Below, piece after piece: positions 8,660 through 18,697 of a DNA stretch of 64,000 nucleotides. The stretch covers positions 59,545-123,544 of the forward strand of contig CAJNCP010000004.1 of assembly GCA_905221295.1 (NCBI GenBank), given 5' to 3'. The translations under genes were made by a program, and so were the position numbers. Numbering within the stretch: the stretch's first letter is position 1; every line of letters begins with the position of its first letter. The notes under the pieces were generated by a model. That model was not told where the DNA came from and searched no databases. It was given only the letters and a program-made list of their open reading frames with translations. This DNA is from a bacterium. Lineage in GTDB: Bacteria > Bacillota > Bacilli > Lactobacillales > Streptococcaceae.

Positions 8660-9154
8660 TTATGCCAAATCAGAAACTGAAATACCACGAAGGGCAGCAA
8701 CTTCTTCAGCGCGTTTCAATTGTTTCAAACCTTCAACAGTTGCGCGAACAATGTTGATTGGAGTGTTAGAACCAAGTGATTTAGATGTAATATCTGCCAC
8801 ACCTGCCAATTCCACAACGGCACGAACTGCACCACCAGCGGCAACTCCAGAACCTTCTACAGCAGGTTTCAACAATACTTTAGCTCCACCAAATTCTGAA
8901 AGAACTTCGTGTGGGATTGTTGTTCCAACCATAGGAACTTCAATCAAGTTTTTCTTAGCATCTTCTACTGCTTTGCGGATCGCTTCTGGAACTTCTTGAG
9001 CTTTACCAGTACCAAATCCTACGCGACCATTGTGGTCACCAACAACAACAAGAGCTGCGAAACGAAGACGACGTCCACCTTTAACAACTTTTGTAACACG
9101 GTTGACAGCAACTACGCGTTCTTCTAATTCAACTGCATTGTCTTTAAATGCCAT
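8660..9154 (-). CDS. rpsE: 30S ribosomal protein S5
   Basis: 164 residues, with the double-stranded RNA-binding-like N-terminal domain ([23 protein letters not shown]) and a C-terminal S5 domain ([17 protein letters not shown]). It controls fidelity and mRNA helicase activity at the entry channel with S3 and S4. 17 bases after rplR. Confidence 0.98.
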   Translation of the reverse strand: MAFKDNAVELEERVVAVNRVTKVVKGGRRLRFAALVVVGDHNGRVGFGTGKAQEVPEAIRKAVEDAKKNLIEVPMVGTTIPHEVLSEFGGAKVLLKPAVEGSGVAAGGAVRAVVELAGVADITSKSLGSNTPINIVRATVEGLKQLKRAEEVAALRGISVSDLA

Positions 9155-9171
9155 TTTCTAGTGTCCTCCTA

Positions 9172-9528
9172 TTAGAATTTCAATCCGTTTTCACGAGCTG
9201 CATCAGCCAAAGCTTTCACACGTCCGTGATATAGATATCCACCGCGGTCGAACACCACTTCTGAAATACCTTTAGCGTTTGCACGTTCTGCAACGAGTTT
9301 ACCGACAGTAACGGCTTGTTCAGTTTTAGTTCCTTTTGAAACTTCTTTGTCAAGAGTTGAAGCACTTGCGAGCGTTACACCCGCTACGTCATCAATCACT
9401 TGAGCGTAGATGCCTGTATTAGAACGGAATACGTTCAAACGTGGGCGATCAGCAGTTCCAGAGAGTTTTCCGCGAACGCGACGGTGGCGTTTTTGGCGGA
9501 GTTTGTTTTTATCTGGTTTTGAAATCAC
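9172..9528 (-). CDS. rplR: 50S ribosomal protein L18
   Basis: 118 residues, [20 protein letters not shown] with GTG as initiator at 9526-9528, preceded by AAAGAGGTGAAAACT. Choosing this start gives the normal L18 length; the longer in-frame start would add 13 residues of non-conserved sequence that hold the ribosome-binding site. L18 binds 5S rRNA in the central protuberance. It follows rplF by 83 bases. Confidence 0.95.
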   Translation of the reverse strand: MISKPDKNKLRQKRHRRVRGKLSGTADRPRLNVFRSNTGIYAQVIDDVAGVTLASASTLDKEVSKGTKTEQAVTVGKLVAERANAKGISEVVFDRGGYLYHGRVKALADAARENGLKF

Positions 9529-9611
9529 AGTTTTCACCTCTTTAGTTTTAAATCGTGTGCTATGCACAAAGTTGGAAAATAGGTTGGTGGTTGAAGATCA
9601 ACCACTCAACA

Positions 9612-10148
9612 TTATTTACCTGTTTTACCTTCTTTAAGACGAACATATTCGCCAACGTAACGGATACCTTTACCTTTATATGGTTCTGGTGAACGAAGGC
9701 TACGTACGTAAGCAGCTGTTTGACCAACTACTTCTTTTGAAATTCCGCTAACAACGATTGTTGTTGGGTTTGGAAGTTCAAAAGTAATTCCTTCTGGAGC
9801 TTCAACTTCGTCTGGATGAGATTTACCAACAGCCAAGACAAGTTTGTTTCCTTGAAGTTGTGCACGGTAACCAACCCCACGCATTTCAAGTTCTTTCTTG
9901 AATCCTTCTGATACACCAACAACCATGTTGTTCAAAAGGGCACGTGTAGTTCCGTGGATAGTTTTCATTTCTTTTGAATCGTTTGGACGGTGAAGAGTTA
10001 CTTCAGTACCTTCCACACGGATTTCAATATCTTTTGAGAACTCACGAGTAAGTTCTCCTTTAGGTCCTTTTACAGTTACAACGTTGTCATTGTTAGTGAG
10101 TTCAACACCAGCAGGCAACACGATAACTTTATTACCAATACGTGACAT
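9612..10148 (-). CDS. rplF: 50S ribosomal protein L6
   Basis: 178 residues, [17 protein letters not shown]; two repeated L6 domains, the second ending [26 protein letters not shown]. It lies at the base of the L7/L12 stalk beside the sarcin-ricin loop. Standard spc-operon position after rpsH, but with a 187-base structured gap in front. Confidence 0.98.
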   Translation of the reverse strand: MSRIGNKVIVLPAGVELTNNDNVVTVKGPKGELTREFSKDIEIRVEGTEVTLHRPNDSKEMKTIHGTTRALLNNMVVGVSEGFKKELEMRGVGYRAQLQGNKLVLAVGKSHPDEVEAPEGITFELPNPTTIVVSGISKEVVGQTAAYVRSLRSPEPYKGKGIRYVGEYVRLKEGKTGK

Positions 10149-10335
10149 GTTTATTTTCTCCTGTTAGATTGTCAGGCCACAAGGGCCAGTTTTCACGGGG
10201 TTAAATCGATTTCTCGATTTAAAGGAACATTTAGGTTTCAATTTCAAAGTGAATCTAGGCATCGTCTCGCAGGCATAACTTTGGGTTAGGCAAGAGACGA
10301 TAACGAAGAGGCACAAAGAAATTGGGAGCTAAATA
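10149..10335 (-). promoter_or_regulatory. Structured rpsH-rplF gap
   Basis: 187 bases without an ORF. On the minus strand it has ATCGTCTC/GAGACGAT closing a loop of about 25 bases (10260-10301 region), a GAAA-capped TTAAATCGA/TCGATTTAA hairpin (10201-10222), and GGCCCTTGTGGCC just before the rplF ribosome-binding site. The last motif resembles GCCCTTGTGGGC in front of rplX. The role is unknown; RNA-based tuning of rplF is plausible. Confidence 0.5.
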
Positions 10336-10734
10336 TTACCAAACGTAAGCGATAACCTCACCACCAACGTTCTTTTGGCGAGCTTCTTTATCAGTAAGCA
10401 AACCTTCAGAAGTTGAAAGGATAGCAATTCCAAGTCCGTTAAGAACTTTTGGAAGATCTTCACGTTTTTTGTAGACACGAAGTCCTGGTTTAGAAACACG
10501 TTTCAAGTTAGTGATAACTTTTTCACCGTTTGGACCGTATTTAAGGAATACACGGATGATGCCTTGTTTGTCATCTTCGATGATTTCTACGTTCTTAACG
10601 AAACCTTCGCGTTTAAGGATTTCAGCAATCCCTTTTTTGATGTTTGATGCAGGTACTTCAAGTACTTCGTGTTTCGCTTGGTTAGCGTTACGAATACGAG
10701 TTAGGAAGTCTGCGATTGGGTCAGTCATAACCAT
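10336..10734 (-). CDS. rpsH: 30S ribosomal protein S8
   Basis: 132 residues; [20 protein letters not shown] is the standard start (either of the first two methionines possible) and [26 protein letters not shown] the conserved C-terminus that binds 16S rRNA helix 21. In enterobacteria S8 represses the spc operon by binding mRNA near rplE; here a long structured gap lies just upstream of rpsH itself. Confidence 0.98.
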   Translation of the reverse strand: MVMTDPIADFLTRIRNANQAKHEVLEVPASNIKKGIAEILKREGFVKNVEIIEDDKQGIIRVFLKYGPNGEKVITNLKRVSKPGLRVYKKREDLPKVLNGLGIAILSTSEGLLTDKEARQKNVGGEVIAYVW

Positions 10735-10756
10735 TTTATTTTTCTCCTCTTACTAG

Positions 10757-11018
10757 TAGTTTGCAAGTTGCACTTGCTAGTTAATACATGATACAAAGAG
10801 CGTAACAGCAAGAGCAAAAATAGGCAATTTGATGTAGGAGAGATGCTCCAAAGCAAATTGGTCTTTTTTGCCAAAACTGTAGCTCGTGTTCAAATTGGCA
10901 AACCCAACTGAACCCGGGCTAAACTCTGTGTGAAAAAGATAAACTTTCCCAGAAACTTCAGTTTCTTTGTCAAGTTTCCTATTTTCACTTGGAGTTTTGA
11001 CGCCCTTGATATCTTAAA
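10757..11018 (-). promoter_or_regulatory. 262-base rpsN-rpsH gap without a clear gene
   Basis: Unusually long for adjacent spc-operon genes. The minus strand shows GAAACTGAAGTTTC (about 10950-10970), a CCCGGGTTCAGTTGGG segment and GCAAGTGCAACTTGC near the rpsH ribosome-binding site, so it is likely folded RNA. No ORF with a good ribosome-binding site was found. Possible site of S8 autoregulation, or a decayed small gene. Confidence 0.45.
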
Positions 11019-11204
11019 TTACCAAGATGCTTTTGTTACACCAGGAATTTGTCCTTTGTAAGCTAATTCACGGAAGCAAACACGGCAAAGTTTAAATTTG
11101 CGGTAAACTGAATGTGGACGACCACATTTTTCACAACGAGTATAAGCTTGAGTAGAGAACTTCGCTGGACGTTTGTTCTTAGCAATCATTGATTTTTTAG
11201 CCAT
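11019..11204 (-). CDS. rpsN: 30S ribosomal protein S14, zinc-binding type
   Basis: 61 residues, [20 protein letters not shown]. The [20 protein letters not shown] segment supplies the four cysteines of the zinc-ribbon form (S14 type Z). It sits in the head of the 30S subunit. 18 bases after rplE. Confidence 0.97.
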
Positions 11205-11221
11205 TAGATTTACCTCCTATA

Positions 11222-11764
11222 TTATTTTGCAAAAGGCATTCCAAGGCCTGTAAGCAATGCACGTGACTCTTCGTCAGTGTTAGCAGTTGTTACGATAACG
11301 ATGTCAAGACCACGAGTTTTGTCAACGTCATCAAAGTTGATTTCTGGGAAGATCAATTGTTCTTTCACACCAAGTGTGTAGTTTCCGCGTCCGTCAAATG
11401 ATTTTGTTGGAACACCGTGGAAGTCACGTACACGTGGAAGTGAAACTGAAACCAATTTGTCCAAGAATTCGTACATACGTTCACCACGAAGGGTAACTTT
11501 TGCACCAATCGCAACACCTTCACGAAGACGGAAGCCGGCGATTGATTTTTTAGCTTTAGTGATAAGTGGTTTTTGACCTGAGATAAGTGCCAATTCTTCA
11601 GCAGCTTTTTCAAGACTTTTAGCGTTTGATACAGCTTCACCAACACCCATGTTCAAAACGATCTTATCTACTTTAGGCACAGCCATCACTGATGAGTAGT
11701 TGAATTGTTCTGTCAAAGCAGGAACTACTTCATTAAGATATTTTTCTTTTAAACGATTTGCCAT
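11222..11764 (-). CDS. rplE: 50S ribosomal protein L5
   Basis: 180 residues, [20 protein letters not shown] with the conserved [16 protein letters not shown] and a C-terminal [19 protein letters not shown]5 binds 5S rRNA with L18 and contacts P-site tRNA. 23 bases after rplX. Confidence 0.98.
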   Translation of the reverse strand: MANRLKEKYLNEVVPALTEQFNYSSVMAVPKVDKIVLNMGVGEAVSNAKSLEKAAEELALISGQKPLITKAKKSIAGFRLREGVAIGAKVTLRGERMYEFLDKLVSVSLPRVRDFHGVPTKSFDGRGNYTLGVKEQLIFPEINFDDVDKTRGLDIVIVTTANTDEESRALLTGLGMPFAK

Positions 11765-11787
11765 TATACTTCTCCTTTCCTTCGTGA

Positions 11788-12093
11788 TTAATCAAGCACT
11801 TCGCCTGATTTTTTGTTGTAGCGAACTTTTTTACCGTCTACAAATTTGTAACCAACACGACCAGCTACACCATTTTTGTCCAAAACTTGAACGTTTGATA
11901 CGTGGATAGCTGCTTCTTTCTCGATGATACCACCTTGAGGAAGTTCGTTAGTTGGACGTTGGTGTTTCTTAACGATGTTAACACCTTCAACGATAACTTT
12001 GTTTACTTTTGGAAGGGCAGTAAGGACAACAGCTTCTGTTCCCTTATCTTTACCAGCGATTACGCGAACTTTGTCGCCTTTTTTTACAAACAT
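11788..12093 (-). CDS. rplX: 50S ribosomal protein L24
   Basis: 101 residues, [20 protein letters not shown], a KOW-motif protein that starts assembly of the large subunit near the tunnel exit. It follows a 182-base structured gap behind rplN and precedes rplE. Confidence 0.98.
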
Positions 12094-12275
12094 TAGATTT
12101 CTCCTTGATTTTTCTTACGCCCACAAGGGCACCCTGGAGGTAAATCCAGGGGACTAGTTTGTTTTTTTTACTCTGCGAAAATCAAAGCAATTCTTCGTCA
12201 GTTTCAACTCACCTAACTCAAGTTATGCTTTCGTTTCACTTCCTAGACTTGTTTTAATTTTCTTTGAGCAATCAA
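12094..12275 (-). promoter_or_regulatory. Structured rplN-rplX gap
   Basis: 182 bases. Just before rplX the minus strand reads CCCTGGATTTACCTCCAGGG (perfect hairpin, 12132-12151) followed by GCCCTTGTGGGC (12119-12130). The second hairpin shares CCCTTGTGG with the rplF leader. The upstream part has no obvious gene. Function unknown; tuning of translation of rplX is an inference. Confidence 0.5.
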
Positions 12276-12644
12276 TTAAAGTACTTCTGGAGCAAGTGAC
12301 ACGATCTTCATGAAGCCACCTTCACGCAATTCACGTGCAACTGGGCCAAAGATACGTGTTCCGCGAGGAGTTTTGTCTTCACGGATGATAACTGCTGCGT
12401 TTTCGTCAAACTTGATGTATGAACCATCAGCACGACGAGCACCTGATTTAGTACGAACGATAACAGCTTTTACAACGTCACCTTTTTTAACCGCGCCACC
12501 AGGAGTAGCTTGTTTTACAGATGCCACAATAACATCACCGATGTTCGCAAATTTACGTTTAGAACCACCAAGAACTTTGATAGTCAAGATTTCGCGTGCA
12601 CCGCTGTTGTCTGCGACTTTCAAACGAGTTTCTGTTTGAATCAT
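12276..12644 (-). CDS. rplN: 50S ribosomal protein L14
   Basis: 122 residues, [20 protein letters not shown] with the diagnostic ADNSGA and [20 protein letters not shown]; binds 23S rRNA and bridges to the 30S subunit. It starts 25 bases after rpsQ. Confidence 0.98.
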   Translation of the reverse strand: MIQTETRLKVADNSGAREILTIKVLGGSKRKFANIGDVIVASVKQATPGGAVKKGDVVKAVIVRTKSGARRADGSYIKFDENAAVIIREDKTPRGTRIFGPVARELREGGFMKIVSLAPEVL

Positions 12645-12669
12645 TTCAGTATTCTCCTTTCAGGCTTGA

Positions 12670-12930
12670 TTAGATGATAACCGCTTCTTCAACAACTTCT
12701 ACAAGACGGAAACGTTTTGTAGCTGAAAGCGGACGAGTTTCCATGATACGTACGATATCGCCTTCTTTGGCAACATTGTTTTCATCATGTGCTTTGTATT
12801 TTTTAGAGTAGTTAATACGTTTACCATAGACTGGGTGGTTACGTTTTGTTTCAACTACAACTGTGATTGTCTTGTCCATTTTGTCAGATACAACACGTCC
12901 AACAAGAACTTTACGATTATTGCGTTCCAT
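12670..12930 (-). CDS. rpsQ: 30S ribosomal protein S17
   Basis: 86 residues, [22 protein letters not shown]-fold primary binder of 16S rRNA 5' domain. The [20 protein letters not shown] ending is conserved. 24 bases after rpmC. Confidence 0.97.
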
Positions 12931-12954
12931 TGAAATTTCTCCTTCCCTAGTCTA

Positions 12955-13161
12955 TTATTTCGCTTCAGATTGAACTGTTTTGATACGAGCGATTTGTTTT
13001 TTAACTTCTTTCAAGCGAGCTGTTTGTTCCAATTGACCAGTAGCAGCTTGGAAACGAAGTTCAAACAATTCTTTTTTCAATTCGTTTTCGCGCTTCGCGA
13101 GTTCTTCTTGAGAAAGACCACGAAGTTCTTTAACAAATTCTTTTACTTCATTAAGTTTCAT
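12955..13161 (-). CDS. rpmC: 50S ribosomal protein L29
   Basis: 68 residues, a helical hairpin with [20 protein letters not shown] and [21 protein letters not shown]29 sits at the polypeptide exit and helps dock trigger factor and SRP. 9 bases after rplP. Confidence 0.97.
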
Positions 13162-13170
13162 GCCTTCTCC

Positions 13171-13584
13171 TTATTCTGCTTCACGTTTTACGAATTTACA
13201 TTTAACTGGCAATTTGTGGCTAGCAAGACGAAGCGCTTCGCGAGCGATCTCTTCAGATACACCAGCAACTTCAAACATCACTTTACCACGTTTAACTGGT
13301 GCTACCCAACCTTCAGGTGCCCCTTTACCAGATCCCATACGCACACCGATAGCTTTAGCAGTGTATGATTTGTGTGGGAAGATTTTAATCCAAACTTTAC
13401 CACCACGTTTCATGTAACGAGTCATGGCGATACGAGCAGCTTCGATTTGGCGGTTAGTGATCCAGTGGCTAGTTGTAGCTTGAAGACCGTATTCACCGAA
13501 TGCTACTTCTTTTCCACCTTTTGCTTCACCGCGCATTTTTCCACGGAATTCACGACGGTGTTTAACACGTTTAGGTACTAACAT
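13171..13584 (-). CDS. rplP: 50S ribosomal protein L16
   Basis: 137 residues, [20 protein letters not shown] with [14 protein letters not shown] and [16 protein letters not shown], contacts the A-site tRNA elbow. It follows rpsC by 3 bases, so the two are probably translationally coupled. Confidence 0.98.
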   Translation of the reverse strand: MLVPKRVKHRREFRGKMRGEAKGGKEVAFGEYGLQATTSHWITNRQIEAARIAMTRYMKRGGKVWIKIFPHKSYTAKAIGVRMGSGKGAPEGWVAPVKRGKVMFEVAGVSEEIAREALRLASHKLPVKCKFVKREAE

Positions 13585-13587
13585 TGG

Positions 13588-14241
13588 TTATTTACCTCCT
13601 TTAGTGTTTTTACGAGCTGGAAGAACTTCACCACGGTAGATCCATACTTTAACACCAAGTTTACCGTATGTAGTATCTGCTTCTTCCCAAGCGTAATCGA
13701 TATCTGCACGAAGTGTGTGAAGTGGAACAGTTCCTTCAGAGTATCCTTCAGCACGGGCGATATCTGCACCGTTCAAACGACCTGATACTTGAGTTTTGAT
13801 TCCTTTAGCTCCAGCACGCATTGCACGTTGGATTGCTTGTTTTTGTGCACGACGGAAAGCAACACGTTGCTCCAATTGACGAGCAATTCCTTCACCTACA
13901 AGGTGAGCATCCAAATCAGGTTGTTTGATTTCGATGATGTTGATGTGTACTTGTTTTCCAGTCAATTTGTTAAGTTTTGCACGGAGTGCATCAACGTTAG
14001 CACCACCTTTACCGATAACCATACCTGGTTTAGCAGTGTGAAGTGAAACGTTAACTTTGTTTACTGCGCGTTCGATTTCGATAGTTGAAACTGCTGCGTC
14101 AGCAAGTTCTTTTTGAACGAATTTACGGATTGCAAGATCTTCATGAAGGTAATCCGCGTATTCTTTTTCAGCATACCATTTGGCATCCCAATCACGGATG
14201 ATGCCGACACGCATACCAATTGGATGTACTTTTTGACCCAC
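13588..14241 (-). CDS. rpsC: 30S ribosomal protein S3
   Basis: 217 residues, [22 protein letters not shown] domain (about residues 40-110, [20 protein letters not shown]) and the C-terminal S3 domain ([15 protein letters not shown]). Part of the mRNA entry channel helicase with S4 and S5. Standard S10-operon order. Confidence 0.98.
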
Positions 14242-14253
14242 GATGTTACCTCC

Positions 14254-14598
14254 TTATTTTTCTGCAACAGCCACAGTGATGTGAGCTGTACGTTTGTTGA
14301 TTGGTGAAGCTGAACCTTTCGCACGTGGACGGAAACGTTTCATAGTTGGTCCTTCGTTTGCGAATGCTTCAGATACTACCAAGTTAGCTTTGTCCAAACC
14401 AAAGTTGTTTTCAGCGTTAGCTACAGCTGAATTCAAAACTTTCAAGATGATTTCAGCAGCTTTGTTTGGTGTGAATGTCAAGATTGCAATAGCATCGGCT
14501 ACGCTTTTACCACGGATGTTGTCAAGAACAAGACGTGATTTACGAGGTGAAACACGTACTGTACGAGCCATTGCTTTAGCTGAAGTAATTTCTGCCAT
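14254..14598 (-). CDS. rplV: 50S ribosomal protein L22
   Basis: 114 residues, [20 protein letters not shown] and the extended hairpin [20 protein letters not shown] that lines the exit tunnel and is the usual site of macrolide-resistance insertions; no insertion is evident here. 11 bases after rpsS. Confidence 0.98.
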   Translation of the reverse strand: MAEITSAKAMARTVRVSPRKSRLVLDNIRGKSVADAIAILTFTPNKAAEIILKVLNSAVANAENNFGLDKANLVVSEAFANEGPTMKRFRPRAKGSASPINKRTAHITVAVAEK

Positions 14599-14609
14599 TT
14601 ATGTTCTCC

Positions 14610-14891
14610 TTATTTTCTACGTGTTTTCTTGTCGTCTGCAGCGTGACCTTTGTAAGTACGAGTTGGTGCAAATTCACCAAGTTTGTGACCTACCATGTCT
14701 TCTTGGATGTAAACCGGTACGTGTTTACGTCCGTCATAAACTGCAATAGTGTAACCAATGAAACTTGGGAAAATCGTTGAACGACGTGACCAAGTTTTGA
14801 TAACTTTTTTCTTTTCGTCGTTAGCTTGAGCTTCAACTTTTTTCATCAAATGCTCATCGACGAAAGGTCCTTTTTTAAGACTGCGTCCCAT
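14610..14891 (-). CDS. rpsS: 30S ribosomal protein S19
   Basis: 93 residues, [20 protein letters not shown]. The start at 14889-14891 has an AAAGGAGAAAATATAAAA ribosome-binding region and gives the family length; a longer frame upstream reads through the leader hairpins and is not conserved. S19 lies in the head of the 30S near S13. Confidence 0.96.
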
Positions 14892-14994
14892 TTTTATATT
14901 TTCTCCTTTAAATGTTGTACCACAGCGGCTTGCGCTCACATGGAGCGCTACCGAGCTGGCGGATTTCCTAGTTGCTTAGGCGACTAGTTTACTA
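14892..14994 (-). promoter_or_regulatory. Hairpin-rich rplB-rpsS gap
   Basis: 103 bases. The minus strand has AGCGCTCCATGTGAGCGC (perfect 6-bp stem extended by flanking CGG/CCG) near 14930-14960 and ACTAGTCGCC sequence upstream. It resembles the other structured gaps in this cluster (before rplO, rplF, rpsH, rplX). Likely an RNA-level element; function unknown. Confidence 0.45.
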
Positions 14995-15828
14995 TTATTT
15001 CTCGTTGCGACGACGAACGATAAGTTTGTCAGATTTCGCTTTCTTGTTACGAGTTTTAAGACCAAGAGCAGGTTTGCCCCATGGAGTAGATGGCGCTTTA
15101 CGACCAACTGGTGCTTTACCTTCACCACCACCGTGTGGGTGATCGTTAGGGTTCATTACAGAACCACGAACTGTTGGGCGGATACCTTTCCAACGACTAC
15201 GTCCTGCTTTACCAAGGTTTACAAGTCCATGTTGTTCGTTTCCGACAACACCAACTGTAGCACGACAAGTTCCAAGAATCATACGAACTTCGCCAGATTG
15301 AAGACGAACAAGAACATATTTACCTTCTTGACCCAATACTTGAGCAGAAGCTCCAGCAGCACGTACCAATTCTCCACCACGACCTGGTTTCAATTCGATG
15401 TTGTGGATCAAAGTACCCACTGGGATGTTAGCAAGTGGAAGAGCGTTTCCGACTTTGATATCTGCTTCAGGACCTGAAACGATACGTTGACCAACTTCAA
15501 GACCTTTTGGAGCGATGATGTATGCTTTCACACCGTCAGTGTAGTGTACAAGAGCGATGTTTGCAGAACGGTTTGGATCGTACTCGATTGTTTTAACAAC
15601 TGCTTCAACATTGTCTTTGTTACGTTTGAAGTCAACCAAACGGTAGAAACGTTTGTGTCCACCACCTTGGTGACGAACAGTGATACGACCGTTGTTGTTA
15701 CGACCAGCCTTGTTCTTCAAAGCAACAAGCAATGATTTTTCAGGAGTGCTTGTTGTGATTTCAGCGAAATCCAAAGAAGTCATATTACGGCGACCGTTTG
15801 TTGTTGGTTTATAAACACGAATTCCCAC
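14995..15828 (-). CDS. rplB: 50S ribosomal protein L2
   Basis: 277 residues, [20 protein letters not shown] with [20 protein letters not shown], which carries the conserved histidine near the peptidyl transferase centre. One of the most conserved primary 23S binders. 17 bases after rplW. Confidence 0.98.
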   Translation of the reverse strand: MGIRVYKPTTNGRRNMTSLDFAEITTSTPEKSLLVALKNKAGRNNNGRITVRHQGGGHKRFYRLVDFKRNKDNVEAVVKTIEYDPNRSANIALVHYTDGVKAYIIAPKGLEVGQRIVSGPEADIKVGNALPLANIPVGTLIHNIELKPGRGGELVRAAGASAQVLGQEGKYVLVRLQSGEVRMILGTCRATVGVVGNEQHGLVNLGKAGRSRWKGIRPTVRGSVMNPNDHPHGGGEGKAPVGRKAPSTPWGKPALGLKTRNKKAKSDKLIVRRRNEK

Positions 15829-15845
15829 GATATTTCCTCCTTAGA

Positions 15846-16142
15846 TTATTCAGCTTCAGCAGCAAACAACTCGATTGCTTTTGAATCAGCTGTAAGTGTG
15901 ATGATAGCTTTTTTAGTTTTGTTAGTAAAACCAGTATAACGTCCAACACGTTTAGCTTTAGGTTTTACGTTAATTGTGTTAACGTTGGCAACTTTAACAC
16001 CTTCGAAAGCAGCTTCAACAGCTTGCTTGATCAAAAGTTTGTGTGCACGAGCGTCAACTTCAAATACATATTTGCCTGCTTCAAGTTGAGCCATTGAGCT
16101 TTCAGTGATGACAGGTTTTTTGATAACATCATACAAATTCAT
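15846..16142 (-). CDS. rplW: 50S ribosomal protein L23
   Basis: 98 residues, [20 protein letters not shown]; tunnel-exit protein and docking site of trigger factor and SRP. Its ATG overlaps the rplD stop in a TAATG arrangement (shared base 16142), so the two are translationally coupled. Confidence 0.98.
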   Translation of the reverse strand: MNLYDVIKKPVITESSMAQLEAGKYVFEVDARAHKLLIKQAVEAAFEGVKVANVNTINVKPKAKRVGRYTGFTNKTKKAIITLTADSKAIELFAAEAE

Positions 16143-16765
16143 TATGCAAGAACCTCCTCGATTTTAGAGATAGCTGCTTGTGTGACAAGAAGTTTGTCGC
16201 TATTTGCGATGTCAAGAACACTTGCAGTTGTAGCAGTTGCAACTTTCACGTTTGGAAGGTTACGAGCTGAAAGAGCTGCGAATTCATTTCCTTCTTCAAG
16301 GATAACAAGAACTTTAGAATCGATGCTCAATGCTGCAAGAACTTTTGCAAATTCAGCAGTTTTTGGAGCTGTAAATGAAAGAGCGTCTACAGCTACGAAT
16401 TTGTTTTCAGCAACTTTTTCAGAGTAAACTGATTTAAGAGCTAGGCGACGAACTTTTTGTGGAAGTTTGTAGCCGTATGAACGTGGAGTTGGTCCGAAGA
16501 CAACACCACCACCACGCCATTGTGGTGAGCGGATAGAACCTTGACGAGCACGTCCAGTTCCTTTTTGACGCCATGGTTTGCGTCCACCACCTGATACTGC
16601 AGAGCGGTTTTTAACAGCGTGTGTTCCTTGACGAAGGCTTGCGCGTTGGCTGATGATCACATCAAACACAACTGATTCATTTGGTTCGATACCAAATACT
16701 GCATCGTTAAGAACAACTTGGCCAGCTTCTTTACCAGTTTGGTCAAATAATGTTACGTTTGCCAT
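16142..16765 (-). CDS. rplD: 50S ribosomal protein L4
   Basis: 207 residues, [20 protein letters not shown] with the exit-tunnel loop [21 protein letters not shown]4 also acts as repressor of the S10 operon in many bacteria by binding its leader; an elongated hairpin leader is present upstream of rpsJ here, consistent with that. 24 bases after rplC. Confidence 0.98.
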   Translation of the reverse strand: MANVTLFDQTGKEAGQVVLNDAVFGIEPNESVVFDVIISQRASLRQGTHAVKNRSAVSGGGRKPWRQKGTGRARQGSIRSPQWRGGGVVFGPTPRSYGYKLPQKVRRLALKSVYSEKVAENKFVAVDALSFTAPKTAEFAKVLAALSIDSKVLVILEEGNEFAALSARNLPNVKVATATTASVLDIANSDKLLVTQAAISKIEEVLA

Positions 16766-16789
16766 TGTGACTGATTTCCCCTTTCTTTA

Positions 16790-17416
16790 TTATTTACCAG
16801 CTTTAACTGCTGATTTGATAGTGATAAGAGATTTCTTAGCACCTGGTACGTTACCTTTGATAAGGATAACGTTCTTTTCTGGAACAACTTGTACAACTTC
16901 AAGGTTTTGAATTGTTACGCGGTCGCCACCCATACGTCCTGCAAGGTTTTTACCTTTGAATACGCGGTTAGGTGCAACAGGTCCCATAGAACCTGGACGA
17001 CGGTGGTAACGAGAACCGTGAGCCATTGGTCCACGTGATTGTCCGTGGCGTTTGATAACACCTTGGAAACCTTTACCTTTAGAAGTACCAGTTACGTCAA
17101 CAACGTCTCCAGCTGCGAATGTTTCAACTGTGATTTCAGCACCAACTTCCAAGCCTTCAACGTTTTTGAATTCACGAATGAAGCGCTTAGGAGCCGTGTT
17201 AGCTTTCGCTACATGTCCTTTAGCAGGTTTGTTGCTCAATACTTCGCGTTTGTCATCGAAACCAACTTGGATAGCGTTGTATCCGTCTGTTTCTACAGTT
17301 TTAACTTGAAGAACAACGTTTGGAGTTGCTTCAATAACTGTTACAGGGATCAATTCGCCAGCTTCAGTGAAGATTTGAGTCATTCCCACTTTTTTCCCTA
17401 AGATTCCTTTTGTCAT
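16790..17416 (-). CDS. rplC: 50S ribosomal protein L3
   Basis: 208 residues, [20 protein letters not shown] with [20 protein letters not shown], the loop reaching the peptidyl transferase centre. Early assembly protein. 81 bases after rpsJ. Confidence 0.98.
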
Positions 17417-17497
17417 GAGAAAATAGTTCCTTTTCTATATTTTTATTCAAAAAGTTTTTAACGAGCGTTTTTCATGCTCAAGGTTTCAAACTTTGGA

Positions 17498-17806
17498 TTA
17501 AAGCTTGATTTCTACGTTTACACCACTTGGAAGATCCAATTTCATCAACGCATCAACTGTTTTTTGAGTTGGGTTAACGATATCGATCAAACGTTTGTGT
17601 GTACGCATTTCAAATTGTTCGCGAGAGTCTTTGTATTTGTGAGTCGCACGAATAATTGTGTAGAGGCTACGTTCAGTTGGAAGTGGGATTGGACCCGCAA
17701 CTTGTGCACCTGTACGAGTAGCTGATTCTACGATTTTAGCAGCCGCTGTGTCAAGCGTACGGTGTTCGTAAGCTTTCAAACGGATACGGATTTTTTTGTT
17801 TGCCAT
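17498..17806 (-). CDS. rpsJ: 30S ribosomal protein S10 (NusE)
   Basis: 102 residues, [20 protein letters not shown] with [20 protein letters not shown]. Small-subunit head protein that also pairs with NusB in transcription antitermination. First gene of the S10 operon; an AAAAGGAGAAAAAG ribosome-binding site precedes the ATG. Confidence 0.98.
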
Positions 17807-17936
17807 CTTTTTCTCCTTTTCGTCTATTTAAGATAATAGGCTAGCTCCACAAGAAAACCGACGCGGTGTTGCGTGGCAATGCAACCGAGCGTGTCGCAAC
17901 CTCTTGTATCAAAGCTAAGGCTGTAATTTACAGCAC
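17807..17936 (-). promoter_or_regulatory. Structured 5' leader of the S10 operon (probable L4-binding type)
   Basis: About 130 nt between promoter and rpsJ. On the minus strand a long interrupted stem can form: AGCT..CAAGA with TCTTG..GGAGCT, then CGACaCG with CGCGTCG, then GTTGC with GCAAC around an 8-base loop ATTGCCAC. A small CTGTAAATTACAG hairpin precedes it. S10 leaders with such elongated hairpins are autoregulated by L4 in several bacteria; that function is inferred here. Confidence 0.65.
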
Positions 17937-17942
17937 CATAAT

Positions 17943-17971
17943 AGAATAACACAAAGCCCCTGCGATTGCAA
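17943..17971 (-). promoter_or_regulatory. Promoter of the S10-spc ribosomal cluster
   Basis: Minus strand -35 TTGCAA (17966-17971), 17-base spacer, -10 TATTCT (17943-17948). Upstream lies an A-rich tract (17982-18000, Ts on the plus strand) like an UP element bound by the RNA polymerase alpha C-terminal domain, as expected for a strong ribosomal promoter. Confidence 0.85.
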
Positions 17972-18071
17972 GGGATTTGTTAGGTTTTTTTCTTTTTTTG
18001 GAATGAAACTGTTTTCCTATTTCATCTTCCTATGACTACTGATTTACAATCTTAAAATTTAATCTTTTCTT

Positions 18072-18697
18072 CTATATAATACGAGTCATTTTGACCTTGA
18101 ATTTATCTTCCGATTGATCCACTAAGATATCTGCTTTAGACTCGGTTTCTCTGTAGTAACGTAGATACTGCTCCCGTCTCATTTGATGGCTAGCTAGTAT
18201 AAAGGAAACATCGCGATTTCTCATAATCGTATCTCGAGCTAGACGTCTCTCTAATTCCGTTTCTGCGTCCGTATAAAAGCAGATGGTTTTGTCAAAGAGT
18301 TCCTTGGGTAGAAAACCCACAGACATCCCTTCGACAAGCAGTATCGGTTTGGCTCCAGACAAGACCTCACTAGCCTTCCAAGGTTCATCGATTGTCAAGA
18401 CATCCATACCTGCCTGCAAGGCGAGAATATCTCTCTGCAAACTTGCCAGTTCATGAGCCACTGGGAGACAAGCTATCACTTTTTGATCTGGAAGTTCTTT
18501 TGGTACCACTAAATGGCGGTTTGAGGTAATGTAAGGATCTGTTTCTAGTAGATTTACCTTTTCAGAATCTAGTGCTTGGAACAATTCTTGAGCAAAGGTA
18601 GACTTACCTGATGCACCGTGACCGTAAATCCCCAGTGTTTTGATTTCCCCGTTTCGAACTCTGAAACCAGTTTGTCTACTAACTCTTTTTTCTTCAT
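18072..18697 (-). pseudogene. Uridine kinase-like P-loop protein, frameshifted
   Basis: An ATG at 18695-18697 overlaps the nrdG stop (ATGA), has the natural reading MKKKELVDKLVSEFETG, then the frame breaks. One base to the other frame, the text continues EIKTLGIYGHGASGKSTFAQ, a clean P-loop (GHGASGKST), and stays open to 18072 (ends KFKVKMTRII). The break is at a run of four Gs (CCCC on the plus strand, 18647-18650); five would restore a 208-residue nucleoside kinase-like protein. The downstream frame has no ATG before the P-loop, so the product would lack ATP binding. True mutation, slipped-strand variant or assembly error cannot be separated here. Confidence 0.75.
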
